A stretch of 9,145 nt of DNA. It comes from Gemmatimonadota bacterium (GTDB lineage Bacteria > Gemmatimonadota > Gemmatimonadetes > JACCXV01 > JAHWKZ01). Shown here piece after piece: positions 1-6,121 of the stretch (positions within the stretch are counted from its first letter, which is position 1; each line of letters starts with the position of its first letter). The stretch lies in NCBI GenBank assembly GCA_030641505.1, contig DAOWHI010000159.1, positions 1 through 9,145 on the forward strand, given 5' to 3'. Below the pieces are notes generated by a model. It did not search any database. It was not told the origin of the DNA and worked only from the letters and a program-made list of their open reading frames with translations. Position numbers and translations under genes: made by a program.

Positions 1-457
1 CGCCGAGTTGGGTAAGGTCGCCGGATTCGCGATCGAACACCCAGAAGTCGCCGCGCGTGTTCTCGCGCCATACACGGCGTGAATTGGTGAACACCAGCAG
101 CTTCCGAAAGTCGTCAGACCAGGTGTAGCCCTCGACAGCCAGGGGCTGGTCGGCGCCAATGGGGATCAGGCTCCGGGCCGATACCAATACCTCGCTCTCG
201 CCAGTGCGGGCGTCGTGCTGAACGATATCGCGCGCGCCGTCTAGGCTCGTCGATGGTTCGACCGTCGTATAGGCGGAGCCGTTCAGCCACTGCACCGGCC
301 CGAGCCAAGCTCCGTGGATCCTGTTCGCTCCGAAAAGGCGCTCGAGCGTGACTCGGGCTGGATCGGCAGCATCCACGGCTGGGTCTTGAGCAATCGCGGG
401 TGCGGGGATCGCGAACCACACGAGTCCGAGTAACATGATGGGAATTAGACGGCGCAT
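1..457 (-). CDS. S9 family (DPP-IV type) dipeptidyl-peptidase, N-terminal part, cut by window edge
   Basis: The first 152 residues are visible; the gene continues beyond base 1. Residues 1-23 form a Sec signal peptide: two arginines, a hydrophobic stretch (LIPIMLLGLVWFAI) and an A-I-A cleavage site before Gln24, so the product is exported. From residue 36 the sequence resembles the start of the DPP-IV N-terminal beta-propeller: VTLERLF, then a W-containing blade with SAYTTVEPST, then LLVFTNSRRVWRENTRGDFW and VFDRESGDLTQLG. In this family that last block carries the SpDgk/fTN..rvWr.ntrGdYwv pattern. Such enzymes remove X-Pro or X-Ala dipeptides from peptide N-termini. The catalytic Ser-Asp-His domain lies outside the window, so activity cannot be judged. 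The ATG is preceded by AGAGGA at 464-469, six bases away. The gene starts 45 nt after the hydroxyproline dehydratase stop on the same strand, consistent with co-transcription. Family confidence is good; exact specificity is inferred. Confidence 0.82.
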   Translation of the reverse strand, partial: MRRLIPIMLLGLVWFAIPAPAIAQDPAVDAADPARVTLERLFGANRIHGAWLGPVQWLNGSAYTTVEPSTSLDGARDIVQHDARTGESEVLVSARSLIPIGADQPLAVEGYTWSDDFRKLLVFTNSRRVWRENTRGDFWVFDRESGDLTQLG

Positions 458-502
458 CTCACATCCTCTTGGAAACGGTTCATATCGCGCGTACTGTTCG
501 CG

Positions 503-1543
503 CTATCGCAACAGAAATCCTTCGGCCAATGGATCGTCGGGGTCGACCAGAAACTCGTTTCTGCCCGTGATATGGGCGGTTCCGCGCACCTCGGGCACCA
601 CTGCAGGAACACCAGCAACTTCAGCTGTCTCATAAACTCGAACCTGGAACTGCGTTCCGATCAGACTCTCGATCGTGATCCATTCACCGGTTGGGAGCTC
701 TTCTCGTGCATGATGGATCGCGGCACGCCCGCTCACGCCGGTGCCGGTAGGCGAACGATCAACCTCCCCCTCGGCGAACACGCAGATGTTACAACTATGG
801 ACGTCGCCGACGTCGAACCGCTCAACAAAAATCGTCCCGTACAGGAAGTCGAGATCAGGCTCGCCCGCCGGGTGGTGGATCGACTCGCGTTCCGCTACGG
901 CGCGCTTGATTCGCATACCGGCATCGATGATCTCCGGCGTGTTTCTTCGACCGAGTTCAAGTCCAAGCGACGGACCGTCGACGTACGCGTAGAACGCGCC
1001 CCCGAAGGCCAGGTCATAACGGACCTGCCCCAGCGTTTCGACATCGATGACTTGATCCAACGCCATTACGAACGAAGGCACGTTGAGAAACGAAACACCG
1101 GTTACGCGGCCGTTTTCGATCGATGCCACGGCGGTCACTCTCCCTGCCGGCGTGTCGATGCGGATCCGGCCGTCCTCGCCGGCGTCGATCAGCCCACACT
1201 CCAACCCGACCTTGACGAGTCCGATGATCCCGTGACCACACATCGTGCTGAAGCCCTCGTTGTGGAGGAACAACACGCCGATGTCGCCGTCCGATGTCAC
1301 CGGTGAGGTGAGCACGCATCCGTACATATCGGCGTGGCCCCGAGGCTCCAGGATCAGCGTTCTTCGCAGATGGTCGTAGTGATCGTGGGCGTATCGACGT
1401 TTGGCGAGAATCGTGTCACCCGGAAGATCGGGAAATCCGTCGGTCACCACGCGTAACGGCTCGCCGGCGGCGTGCGCATCGATCGTGGTAAGGCGGACCC
1501 AGTCGCCGGGTGGCGTCCAGGCACTCGGTTTTGAGACGGTCAC
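503..1543 (-). CDS. trans-3-hydroxy-L-proline dehydratase (proline racemase family)
   Basis: The protein has 346 residues, the normal length for the proline racemase superfamily. Family hallmarks are TIDAHAAGEPLRVV near the N-terminus, the first catalytic loop FSTMCGHGIIGL with Cys102, and the second loop EVDRSPTGTGVSG with Thr266. Proline racemases and 4-hydroxyproline epimerases use two cysteines. A Cys/Thr pair is the known signature of trans-3-hydroxy-L-proline dehydratase (the human L3HYPDH type), which removes water to give pyrroline-2-carboxylate, later reduced to proline. Specificity is therefore assigned from the active-site residues. No pyrroline-2-carboxylate reductase is visible here. 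The start is GTG at 1543; its four bases GTGA also contain the PPDK stop codon, implying translational coupling, and there is no clear separate ribosome binding site. The cytoplasmic enzyme is followed by the DPP-IV gene, so peptide-derived hydroxyproline is a likely substrate source. Confidence 0.9.
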   Translation of the reverse strand: MTVSKPSAWTPPGDWVRLTTIDAHAAGEPLRVVTDGFPDLPGDTILAKRRYAHDHYDHLRRTLILEPRGHADMYGCVLTSPVTSDGDIGVLFLHNEGFSTMCGHGIIGLVKVGLECGLIDAGEDGRIRIDTPAGRVTAVASIENGRVTGVSFLNVPSFVMALDQVIDVETLGQVRYDLAFGGAFYAYVDGPSLGLELGRRNTPEIIDAGMRIKRAVAERESIHHPAGEPDLDFLYGTIFVERFDVGDVHSCNICVFAEGEVDRSPTGTGVSGRAAIHHAREELPTGEWITIESLIGTQFQVRVYETAEVAGVPAVVPEVRGTAHITGRNEFLVDPDDPLAEGFLLR

Positions 1544-4311
1544 ATGCCGCCCGAACCAATGTTGGCGTGCGCCGCCGCCAGGCGGGCCACCGGGATGCGA
1601 GGCGGCGAGCAGGAGACGTAGTCGAGCCCGATTTCGTGACAGAAGCGAATGGAGTCCGGATGGCCGCCGTGCTCACCGCAGATCCCGACCTCGAGGTCGG
1701 GCTGCTTCGACCTTCCCCACTCCACCGTGAGCGCCATCAGCCGACCCATGCCTAGTCGGTCCAGGACCTCGAACGGGTTGTCCTGCAGGATCTCTCGCTC
1801 GTTGTAGAGAGGCAGAAACTTCGTCTCCGCATCTTCGCGGCTGAAGGAGAAGGTGGCCTGTGTCAGGTCGTTGGTGCCGAACGAGAAGAAATCCGCCACC
1901 TCGGCCAGGCTCTCCGCGCGCAGGCAGGCCCGGACCACCTCGATCATCGTGCCGAACGCGAACTCGACCGCCACGCCGTACTCTTCCTTCACCTCGGCTT
2001 CCGCCTCCTCCACGTACTCCTTCACCCTCTTCAGCTCTTGGGACGTGCACACCTGTGGAACCATGATCTCCGGGCGCACCTGGACCCCGTCCGTGAGACA
2101 CTCGGCCGCCGCCTCGAGCACGGCTCTCACCTGCATCTTGTAGATCTCGGGATAGGTGAGCCCGAGACGGACCCCCCGGTGTCCCAGCATCGGGTTGGTT
2201 TCACGCAGCTCCTGCGAGCGGCGCAGCATCGCCTCCTTGCGCGCGATCACGCGGTCGACGCGTCGCACGTCTACGACTTCCCTCACGCCGTCCGGCAATC
2301 CGGGGTCGGTCTCGGAGGTTCGCTCCTCCAGAGCCTTCAGGGTGCTCGTCAGCACGTCCATCCCCCGCAACGCGTCTCGGAGCCGGTGGAGCTGGTCGAT
2401 TTCCTCCTCCAGCCGTGCCTGGGCGGGAAGGAATTCGTGGATCGGCGGGTCCAGAAGGCGAATGATCACCGGCCGGGGCGACATCGCCTGGAAGATCCCC
2501 CGAAAGTCGGCCCGCTGCATCGGCAGCAACCGCCCGAGCGCTGCGGCCCGCTGCTCGTCGTCCTCCGCGATGATCATGTCGACCACGATCGGCAGGCGCT
2601 CCTGCGCGTTGAACATCCGCTCCGTCCGGCACAGCCCGATGCCCATCGCTCCGTAGCTGATCGCTCGGACCGCGTCCTCGGGCGTGTCCGCGTTCGCCAT
2701 CACCTTGAGCCGGGCTGCAGCGTCGGCCCAGGACAGCAGCGTGTCCAACTCGTCGAAGAACTCTGCCTCGACCGTAGGGACGTCACCGAGATAGATGTGA
2801 CCGTTCGAGCCATCGATCGTGATGATGTCGCCTTCCTTCACTACGACGTCGCCGCTTATCGCCTGGGCGCGATCCTCGTCCACCATGAGCCCTTCCGCTC
2901 CGACGACGCACGGCTTGCCCATTCCGCGAGCTACGACCGCGGCATGGGAGGTCCCTCCCCCGCGGCTCGTGAGTACCCCCTGGGCAGCGAAGAAGCCGTG
3001 GATGTCCTCCGGCTTCGTCTCCTCGCGAACCAGGATCAAGTTGACTCCCTGCCGTCCGAGCAACTGGGCGCGATCGGCGTCGAAGACGACCTGCCCGCAG
3101 GCTGCACCCGGCGAAGCGGCTAGCCCAGTGGCAAGGGGGCTGCCGTCGAAGCTCGGATCGATCCTGGGGTATAGGATTTGCTCAAGATCGTCCGGGGTCA
3201 CGCGCAGAAGTGCGCGTTCTCGGTCGATCAGACCCTCCTCGACCATCTCGACCGATGTACTGACCCGTGCGACCGCGTTCATCTTCCCGTTGCGCGTCTG
3301 CAGGCAGTAGAGGATGCCGCGCTCGTTGGTAAACTCGAAGTCCTGCACCTCGCGGTAATGCTCCTCGAGCTTCCTGCGCAACTCCAGGAGCTGCCCGTGC
3401 ATGTCGGGCATCTCCTCGGCCATCTCCCGGATCGGCTTGGGGGTTCGAATCCCGGCCACCACGTCCTCGCCCTGGGCGTTCACCAGGTACTCGCCGTACA
3501 GCTCGTTCTCCCCGGTCCCGGGGTCACGGGTGAAGGCCACCCCCGTGCAGCTATCCGCCCCCATGTTGCCAAAGACCAGCGCGACGACATTGGCCGCTGT
3601 GCCGTGGGCCATGTCGGACGTGATCCCGAACTCGCGGCGGTACTCCACAGCCCGCGGCCCCATCCAGGAGCCGAAGACAGCCTTGATGGCGATCTCGAGC
3701 TGCTCATACGGATCGCTCGGGAATGGCCGGCCCGTGTGCTTGCGCACAACCTGCAGGAAGCGGCGGACGATCTCCTCCAGATCCTCGGCCTGCAGATCCA
3801 CGTCGGCCTCCGCTCCCGCCAGCTCCTTCACGGACTCGAACTGCTCATCGAACTTCTCGTCCTGGATGCCGAGGGCGACCTTGCCGAACAGTTGAATGAG
3901 CCTGCGATACGCATCGTAGCCAAACCGCTGATCACCCGTCTGCGCGATCAGCCCGGCAAGACTCTGCTCGTTGAGACCGAGATTGAGGATGGTGTCCATC
4001 ATTCCCGGCATGGACAGGGCGGACCCCGAGCGCACCGAGACGAGCAACGGATCGTCGGCATCTCCGAAGTGCTTTCCGGTCACCTCCTTGAGCCGTGCCA
4101 TCTCGCCCCGCGCCTGTTCCATGACTCCCGTCGGCAGGGCACTCTCCGGAGATCCCAAGTACGCGAGGCACGCCTCCGTGCTGACGACGAAGCCCGGCGG
4201 CACTTTGATGCCGATCTGGGTCATCTCGCAGAGGTTGGCACCCTTTCCGCCGAGAAGGCGCTTGTTCTTCCCGTCGCCCTCCGCGAAGGACCAGATCCAT
4301 CTTGTGCTCAT
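1540..4311 (-). CDS. ppdK: Pyruvate, phosphate dikinase
   Basis: The 923-residue protein interconverts pyruvate + ATP + Pi and PEP + AMP + PPi in the cytoplasm. Domain order is complete. The N-terminal ATP-grasp domain has GGKGANLCEMTQIG (21-34) and SVRSGSALSMPGMMDTILNL (92-111). The swivelling phosphohistidine domain has GGGTSHAAVVARGMGKP, with catalytic His456. The C-terminal TIM barrel has GIGLCRTERMF (557-567), the PEP-binding R618 region, FGTNDLTQATFSFSRED (811-827) and GICGEHGGHPDS, with the acid/base Cys878. The start at 4311 is chosen because MSTRWIWSFAEGD aligns with the usual PPDK N-terminus and GGAG lies just upstream. In-frame ATGs at 4413 and nearer would add up to 34 low-complexity polar residues. 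The protein is somewhat longer than the usual 870-900 residues, partly through extra charged sequence around 660-695. It ends overlapping the dehydratase start by four bases. In a protein-consuming organism it probably works toward PEP for gluconeogenesis. Confidence 0.97.
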   Translation of the reverse strand: MSTRWIWSFAEGDGKNKRLLGGKGANLCEMTQIGIKVPPGFVVSTEACLAYLGSPESALPTGVMEQARGEMARLKEVTGKHFGDADDPLLVSVRSGSALSMPGMMDTILNLGLNEQSLAGLIAQTGDQRFGYDAYRRLIQLFGKVALGIQDEKFDEQFESVKELAGAEADVDLQAEDLEEIVRRFLQVVRKHTGRPFPSDPYEQLEIAIKAVFGSWMGPRAVEYRREFGITSDMAHGTAANVVALVFGNMGADSCTGVAFTRDPGTGENELYGEYLVNAQGEDVVAGIRTPKPIREMAEEMPDMHGQLLELRRKLEEHYREVQDFEFTNERGILYCLQTRNGKMNAVARVSTSVEMVEEGLIDRERALLRVTPDDLEQILYPRIDPSFDGSPLATGLAASPGAACGQVVFDADRAQLLGRQGVNLILVREETKPEDIHGFFAAQGVLTSRGGGTSHAAVVARGMGKPCVVGAEGLMVDEDRAQAISGDVVVKEGDIITIDGSNGHIYLGDVPTVEAEFFDELDTLLSWADAAARLKVMANADTPEDAVRAISYGAMGIGLCRTERMFNAQERLPIVVDMIIAEDDEQRAAALGRLLPMQRADFRGIFQAMSPRPVIIRLLDPPIHEFLPAQARLEEEIDQLHRLRDALRGMDVLTSTLKALEERTSETDPGLPDGVREVVDVRRVDRVIARKEAMLRRSQELRETNPMLGHRGVRLGLTYPEIYKMQVRAVLEAAAECLTDGVQVRPEIMVPQVCTSQELKRVKEYVEEAEAEVKEEYGVAVEFAFGTMIEVVRACLRAESLAEVADFFSFGTNDLTQATFSFSREDAETKFLPLYNEREILQDNPFEVLDRLGMGRLMALTVEWGRSKQPDLEVGICGEHGGHPDSIRFCHEIGLDYVSCSPPRIPVARLAAAHANIGSGGM

Positions 4312-4467
4312 CGTCTCCAAACTCCCTCCCGAGGTCGTGCTCGGCTCGGCCATCGGCCCGCTCATCTGCCGTCCGTCATCTTGGTCACGATCCCACTTCT
4401 CCTCTCGGTCCATGATCTGTTACCATCGACCCCTCGCTCATTGTCGTTCAACACCCCCGCGTCGAGC
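4312..4467 (-). other. Spacer between the lysine aminotransferase and PPDK genes
   Basis: This 156-bp gap is long enough for a separate PPDK promoter, but I could not pick a convincing -35/-10 pair. On the minus strand it contains TGTTGAACGAC (complement of 4443-4453), close to a motif upstream of the aminotransferase. Purine-rich stretches such as GGGAGGGAG and GGAG precede the PPDK start. An in-frame 34-codon extension of PPDK runs through part of it and is probably untranslated. No terminator hairpin with a T tract was seen after the aminotransferase stop. Confidence 0.5.
4443..4453 (-). promoter_or_regulatory. Possible regulatory motif upstream of ppdK, shared with the lat leader
   Basis: On the minus strand this reads TGTTGAACGAC. 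The region upstream of the lysine aminotransferase reads TGTTGAACAAC at 6014-6004 on the same strand, a match in 10 of 11 positions with one G/A difference. Both sit upstream of genes in the same minus-strand block. It could be a common operator half-site, but an 11-base match between two short spacers is only mildly unlikely by chance. Confidence 0.22.
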
Positions 4468-5784
4468 TCACGCCGCTTCGCGTGCGAGCACCCCGCGCAG
4501 GATCGTCAGCGCTCGCTCGGCATCGGACTCGCTGAACACCAGCGTCGGCCTGACACGAAGCGACCGGGGACCACACGCCAGCGTCGCCAAACCCGCCTCC
4601 CAACACGCCTTTCGGACTCGGCTTCGGTGCGCGGTGTCGGGCAGATCAATCGCCAACAGAAAACCTCGACCGCGCGCGTTCGTCACCTTGGCGAAGTCAG
4701 CCTCGATCGCTTGGAGCCCTTTCAGGAACGCCTTGCCAACCCACGCCACATTCTCCACCAATCGATCTTCCTTGATGATCTGCAGGTAGCGAGCACAACG
4801 AACCATGTCGACCAGGTTGCCACCGAATGTCGAATTGATGCGAGACGAGACCTTGAAGACGTTGGTCCCCACATCGTCGATACGACCGGTGCTCATGATC
4901 CCGCACACCTGGGTCTTCTTGCCGAACGCGATGATGTCGGGGGTCGGCCCAAGCTGTTCGAACGCCCACATCGAACCCGTCAACCCCATGCCGGTCTGGA
5001 CTTCGTCGTAGATCAACAGCGCCTCATGGTGATCGGCCAACTCCCGCAAGCGATGGAAAAACTCCGAGCGGAAGTGAATGTCTCCGCCCTCGCTCTGAAT
5101 CGGCTCGATCAGGATTGCCGCGATGCCATGTGGATCGCGTTCGAACGCCGCCTCGATCTCGCCGACGGATTGCTCTTCAGCGGCAGCCACCTTCTGCTCG
5201 TCGATCGGAAACTCGACCTTGGGGTTTGAGACCCGCGGCCAATCGAACTGCGGATAGTCGTCGGTCTTTGTCGGATCGGTGTTCGTGACCGTAAGCGTGT
5301 AACCGCTGCGACCGTGGAACGCGTCACGAAAATGGAGGATCTTGTCGGCACCCCCGTCGATTCCTTTGTCGCGGTTCTTTTGCGCTTTCCAATCGAACGC
5401 CGCTTTCATTGCGTTTTCGACTGCGAGCGCACCGCCCGCGATAAAGAACAGATGCTCGAAGCCTTCGGGAACGGCGATCTCCCTAAACGTCTTGACGAAC
5501 CCGGCGTACTCTCCGCTGTACACATCGCTGTTGGCGGGATTGGAGAGTGCCGCCCGCAGGAGCGAAGTCCGAAAACCCTCATCCTTCATCTTCGGGTGGT
5601 TGTGCCCGATCGGTAGGGTCGCGAAGTACGAGTAGCAATCGAGGTATTCCTCGCCTGTGACTGCATTCACCATCGTGGTCCCATAGGAATTGTCGAGATC
5701 GATGACGAAATGAAAGCCGTCCACCAGGATGTTGCGCTCAAGGACCGGGAAGACCTGGTCGACCGGTACGCTGATCTCTGGCAT
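4468..5784 (-). CDS. lat: L-lysine 6-transaminase (lysine epsilon-aminotransferase)
   Basis: This is a 438-residue class III PLP-dependent aminotransferase of the LAT type (the Mycobacterium tuberculosis Rv3290c family). It moves the epsilon-amino group of L-lysine to 2-oxoglutarate, giving 2-aminoadipate 6-semialdehyde and glutamate. Visible motifs are YSYFATLPIGHNHPKM (51-66), the PLP-phosphate-binding FFIAGGALAVENAMKAAF (113-130), DAFHGRSGYTLTVTNTDP (154-171), ILIEPIQSEGGD (224-235), LLIYDEVQTGMG with Asp260 pairing with the pyridine nitrogen, FGKKTQVCG with the Schiff-base lysine in Gly-Lys-Lys 288-290, and RPTLVFSESDA near the end. GKKTQVCG is characteristic of LAT rather than ornithine or GABA aminotransferases. 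The start at 5784 is set by GGAGGG at 5789-5794 on the minus strand; an in-frame extension to 6027 is arginine- and serine-rich with no family similarity. It is the first enzyme of the minus-strand catabolic block. Confidence 0.95.
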   Translation of the reverse strand: MPEISVPVDQVFPVLERNILVDGFHFVIDLDNSYGTTMVNAVTGEEYLDCYSYFATLPIGHNHPKMKDEGFRTSLLRAALSNPANSDVYSGEYAGFVKTFREIAVPEGFEHLFFIAGGALAVENAMKAAFDWKAQKNRDKGIDGGADKILHFRDAFHGRSGYTLTVTNTDPTKTDDYPQFDWPRVSNPKVEFPIDEQKVAAAEEQSVGEIEAAFERDPHGIAAILIEPIQSEGGDIHFRSEFFHRLRELADHHEALLIYDEVQTGMGLTGSMWAFEQLGPTPDIIAFGKKTQVCGIMSTGRIDDVGTNVFKVSSRINSTFGGNLVDMVRCARYLQIIKEDRLVENVAWVGKAFLKGLQAIEADFAKVTNARGRGFLLAIDLPDTAHRSRVRKACWEAGLATLACGPRSLRVRPTLVFSESDAERALTILRGVLAREAA

Positions 5785-5788
5785 ATCA

Positions 5789-5794
5789 CCCTCC
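5789..5794 (-). promoter_or_regulatory. Ribosome binding site of lat
   Basis: The minus strand reads GGAGGG, four bases before the ATG at 5784. This decides the start of the aminotransferase against the longer in-frame extension. Confidence 0.8.
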
Positions 5795-5860
5795 GCTAGC
5801 TGAGATGGACCAAAACCGACGAACGAATCGCGGCGGCTGGCTAGCGTTCGGGTAGTTGAG

Positions 5861-5986
5861 CTACGCTGCCGTGCTCGTGGGCGCCGCGCCTCGGCCCGTG
5901 TTGGGGGGCGCGAAGATCGCCGGCCGCGCTTCCGAGGGAAGGAAGAGCCGGCCTGGGGAGAGTGCTTGGAAAGCGGGTGCTCGCAT
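5861..5986 (-). CDS. Possible 41-residue leader peptide upstream of lat
   Basis: An ATG at 5986 is preceded by a consensus AGGAGG (5994-5999) with a seven-base spacer, the best ribosome binding site in the window. It opens a 41-codon frame ending in TAG at 5861, 76 bp before the aminotransferase start and in a different frame from it. The peptide begins MRAPAFQALSPGRLFLPSEA and contains seven prolines, including one Pro-Pro pair, ten alanines and no lysine. No domain, signal peptide or membrane segment is evident. It may be a leader peptide through which translation influences downstream expression, or a chance ORF in GC-rich DNA. Only the strong ribosome binding site supports it, and I do not recognise the sequence. 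Confidence 0.35.
   Translation of the reverse strand: MRAPAFQALSPGRLFLPSEARPAIFAPPNTGRGAAPTSTAA
5885..5912. repeat. GC-rich stem-loop in the lat leader
   Basis: CGCGCC (5885-5890) pairs with GGCGCG (5907-5912). Inside, CCC (5895-5897) can pair with GGG just after 5902, leaving a four-base bulge on one side and a short loop. No T run follows on either strand, so it is not a standard terminator. It lies within the possible leader ORF and could affect the lat transcript. Confidence 0.4.
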
Positions 5987-5999
5987 TCAGATCCCTCCT

Positions 6000-6015
6000 G
6001 AACGTTGTTCAACAA
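6000..6015. promoter_or_regulatory. Overlapping small palindromes upstream of the lat leader
   Basis: TTGTTCAACAA (6005-6015) is a perfect palindrome around one central base, and GAACGTTGTTC (6000-6010) is a second inverted repeat (GAAC, 3, GTTC) sharing half of it. The pair sits directly upstream of the AGGAGG of the leader ORF, where a repressor could block transcription or initiation. No regulator family is assigned. Confidence 0.3.
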
Positions 6016-6121
6016 GAAATCTATCATCGGCCGGCGGGGATTGGTAGCCCAGTATCGGACCCGCTAGGTTCTGCGCGTCAGGTCAAGTTCTGCGAATTCC
6101 GCCCCCTTTCATCGATCGCGA

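Larger units (their letters stand above)
5785..6121. other. Divergent intergenic region between lat and the amgK-rapZ fusion gene
   Basis: The 337 bp must hold promoters for both directions. On the minus strand they contain a 41-codon ORF with an ideal ribosome binding site, a GC-rich hairpin and a TTGTTCAACAA palindrome, listed separately. GCCGGC occurs three times. For the plus-strand gene the only loose sigma70-like pair I could find is TTGGTA (6041-6046) with TAGGTT (6065-6070) at 18 bp, which is too weak to call. Confidence 0.6.

Noticed and set aside
487..503. GCGCG-7-CGCGC hairpin at the hydroxyproline dehydratase stop as a terminator
   Set aside because: The stem is only five pairs, no T run follows, and the DPP-IV gene begins 45 nt later with its own ribosome binding site.
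572..1306. Plus-strand open frame antisense to the hydroxyproline dehydratase
   Set aside because: It has no recognisable domain, while the minus-strand frame carries complete catalytic motifs.
2038..3123. Plus-strand 361-codon frame antisense to PPDK
   Set aside because: Its composition is typical of an antisense shadow, and it lies entirely within conserved PPDK coding sequence.
4312..4413. A 34-residue N-terminal extension of PPDK from an ATG at 4413
   Set aside because: No ribosome binding site is placed for it, and the family begins at the MSTRWIWSFAEGD position.
3178..5229. A 683-codon open frame on the plus strand, antisense to PPDK and the lysine aminotransferase
   Set aside because: It crosses two well-supported genes and the gap between them, is rich in His, Arg and Leu without any domain, and is the expected by-product of GC-biased third positions on the opposite strand.
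5785..6027. An 81-residue N-terminal extension of the lysine aminotransferase
   Set aside because: The extension is Arg/Ser/Pro-rich with no family similarity, whereas GGAGGG before the ATG at 5784 gives a normal LAT N-terminus.
6041..6070. TTGGTA and TAGGTT with 18-bp spacing as a sigma70 promoter for the kinase-RapZ gene
   Set aside because: Only 4/6 and 3/6 matches, which is expected by chance in a 337-bp region; the -10 lacks the key A and T positions.
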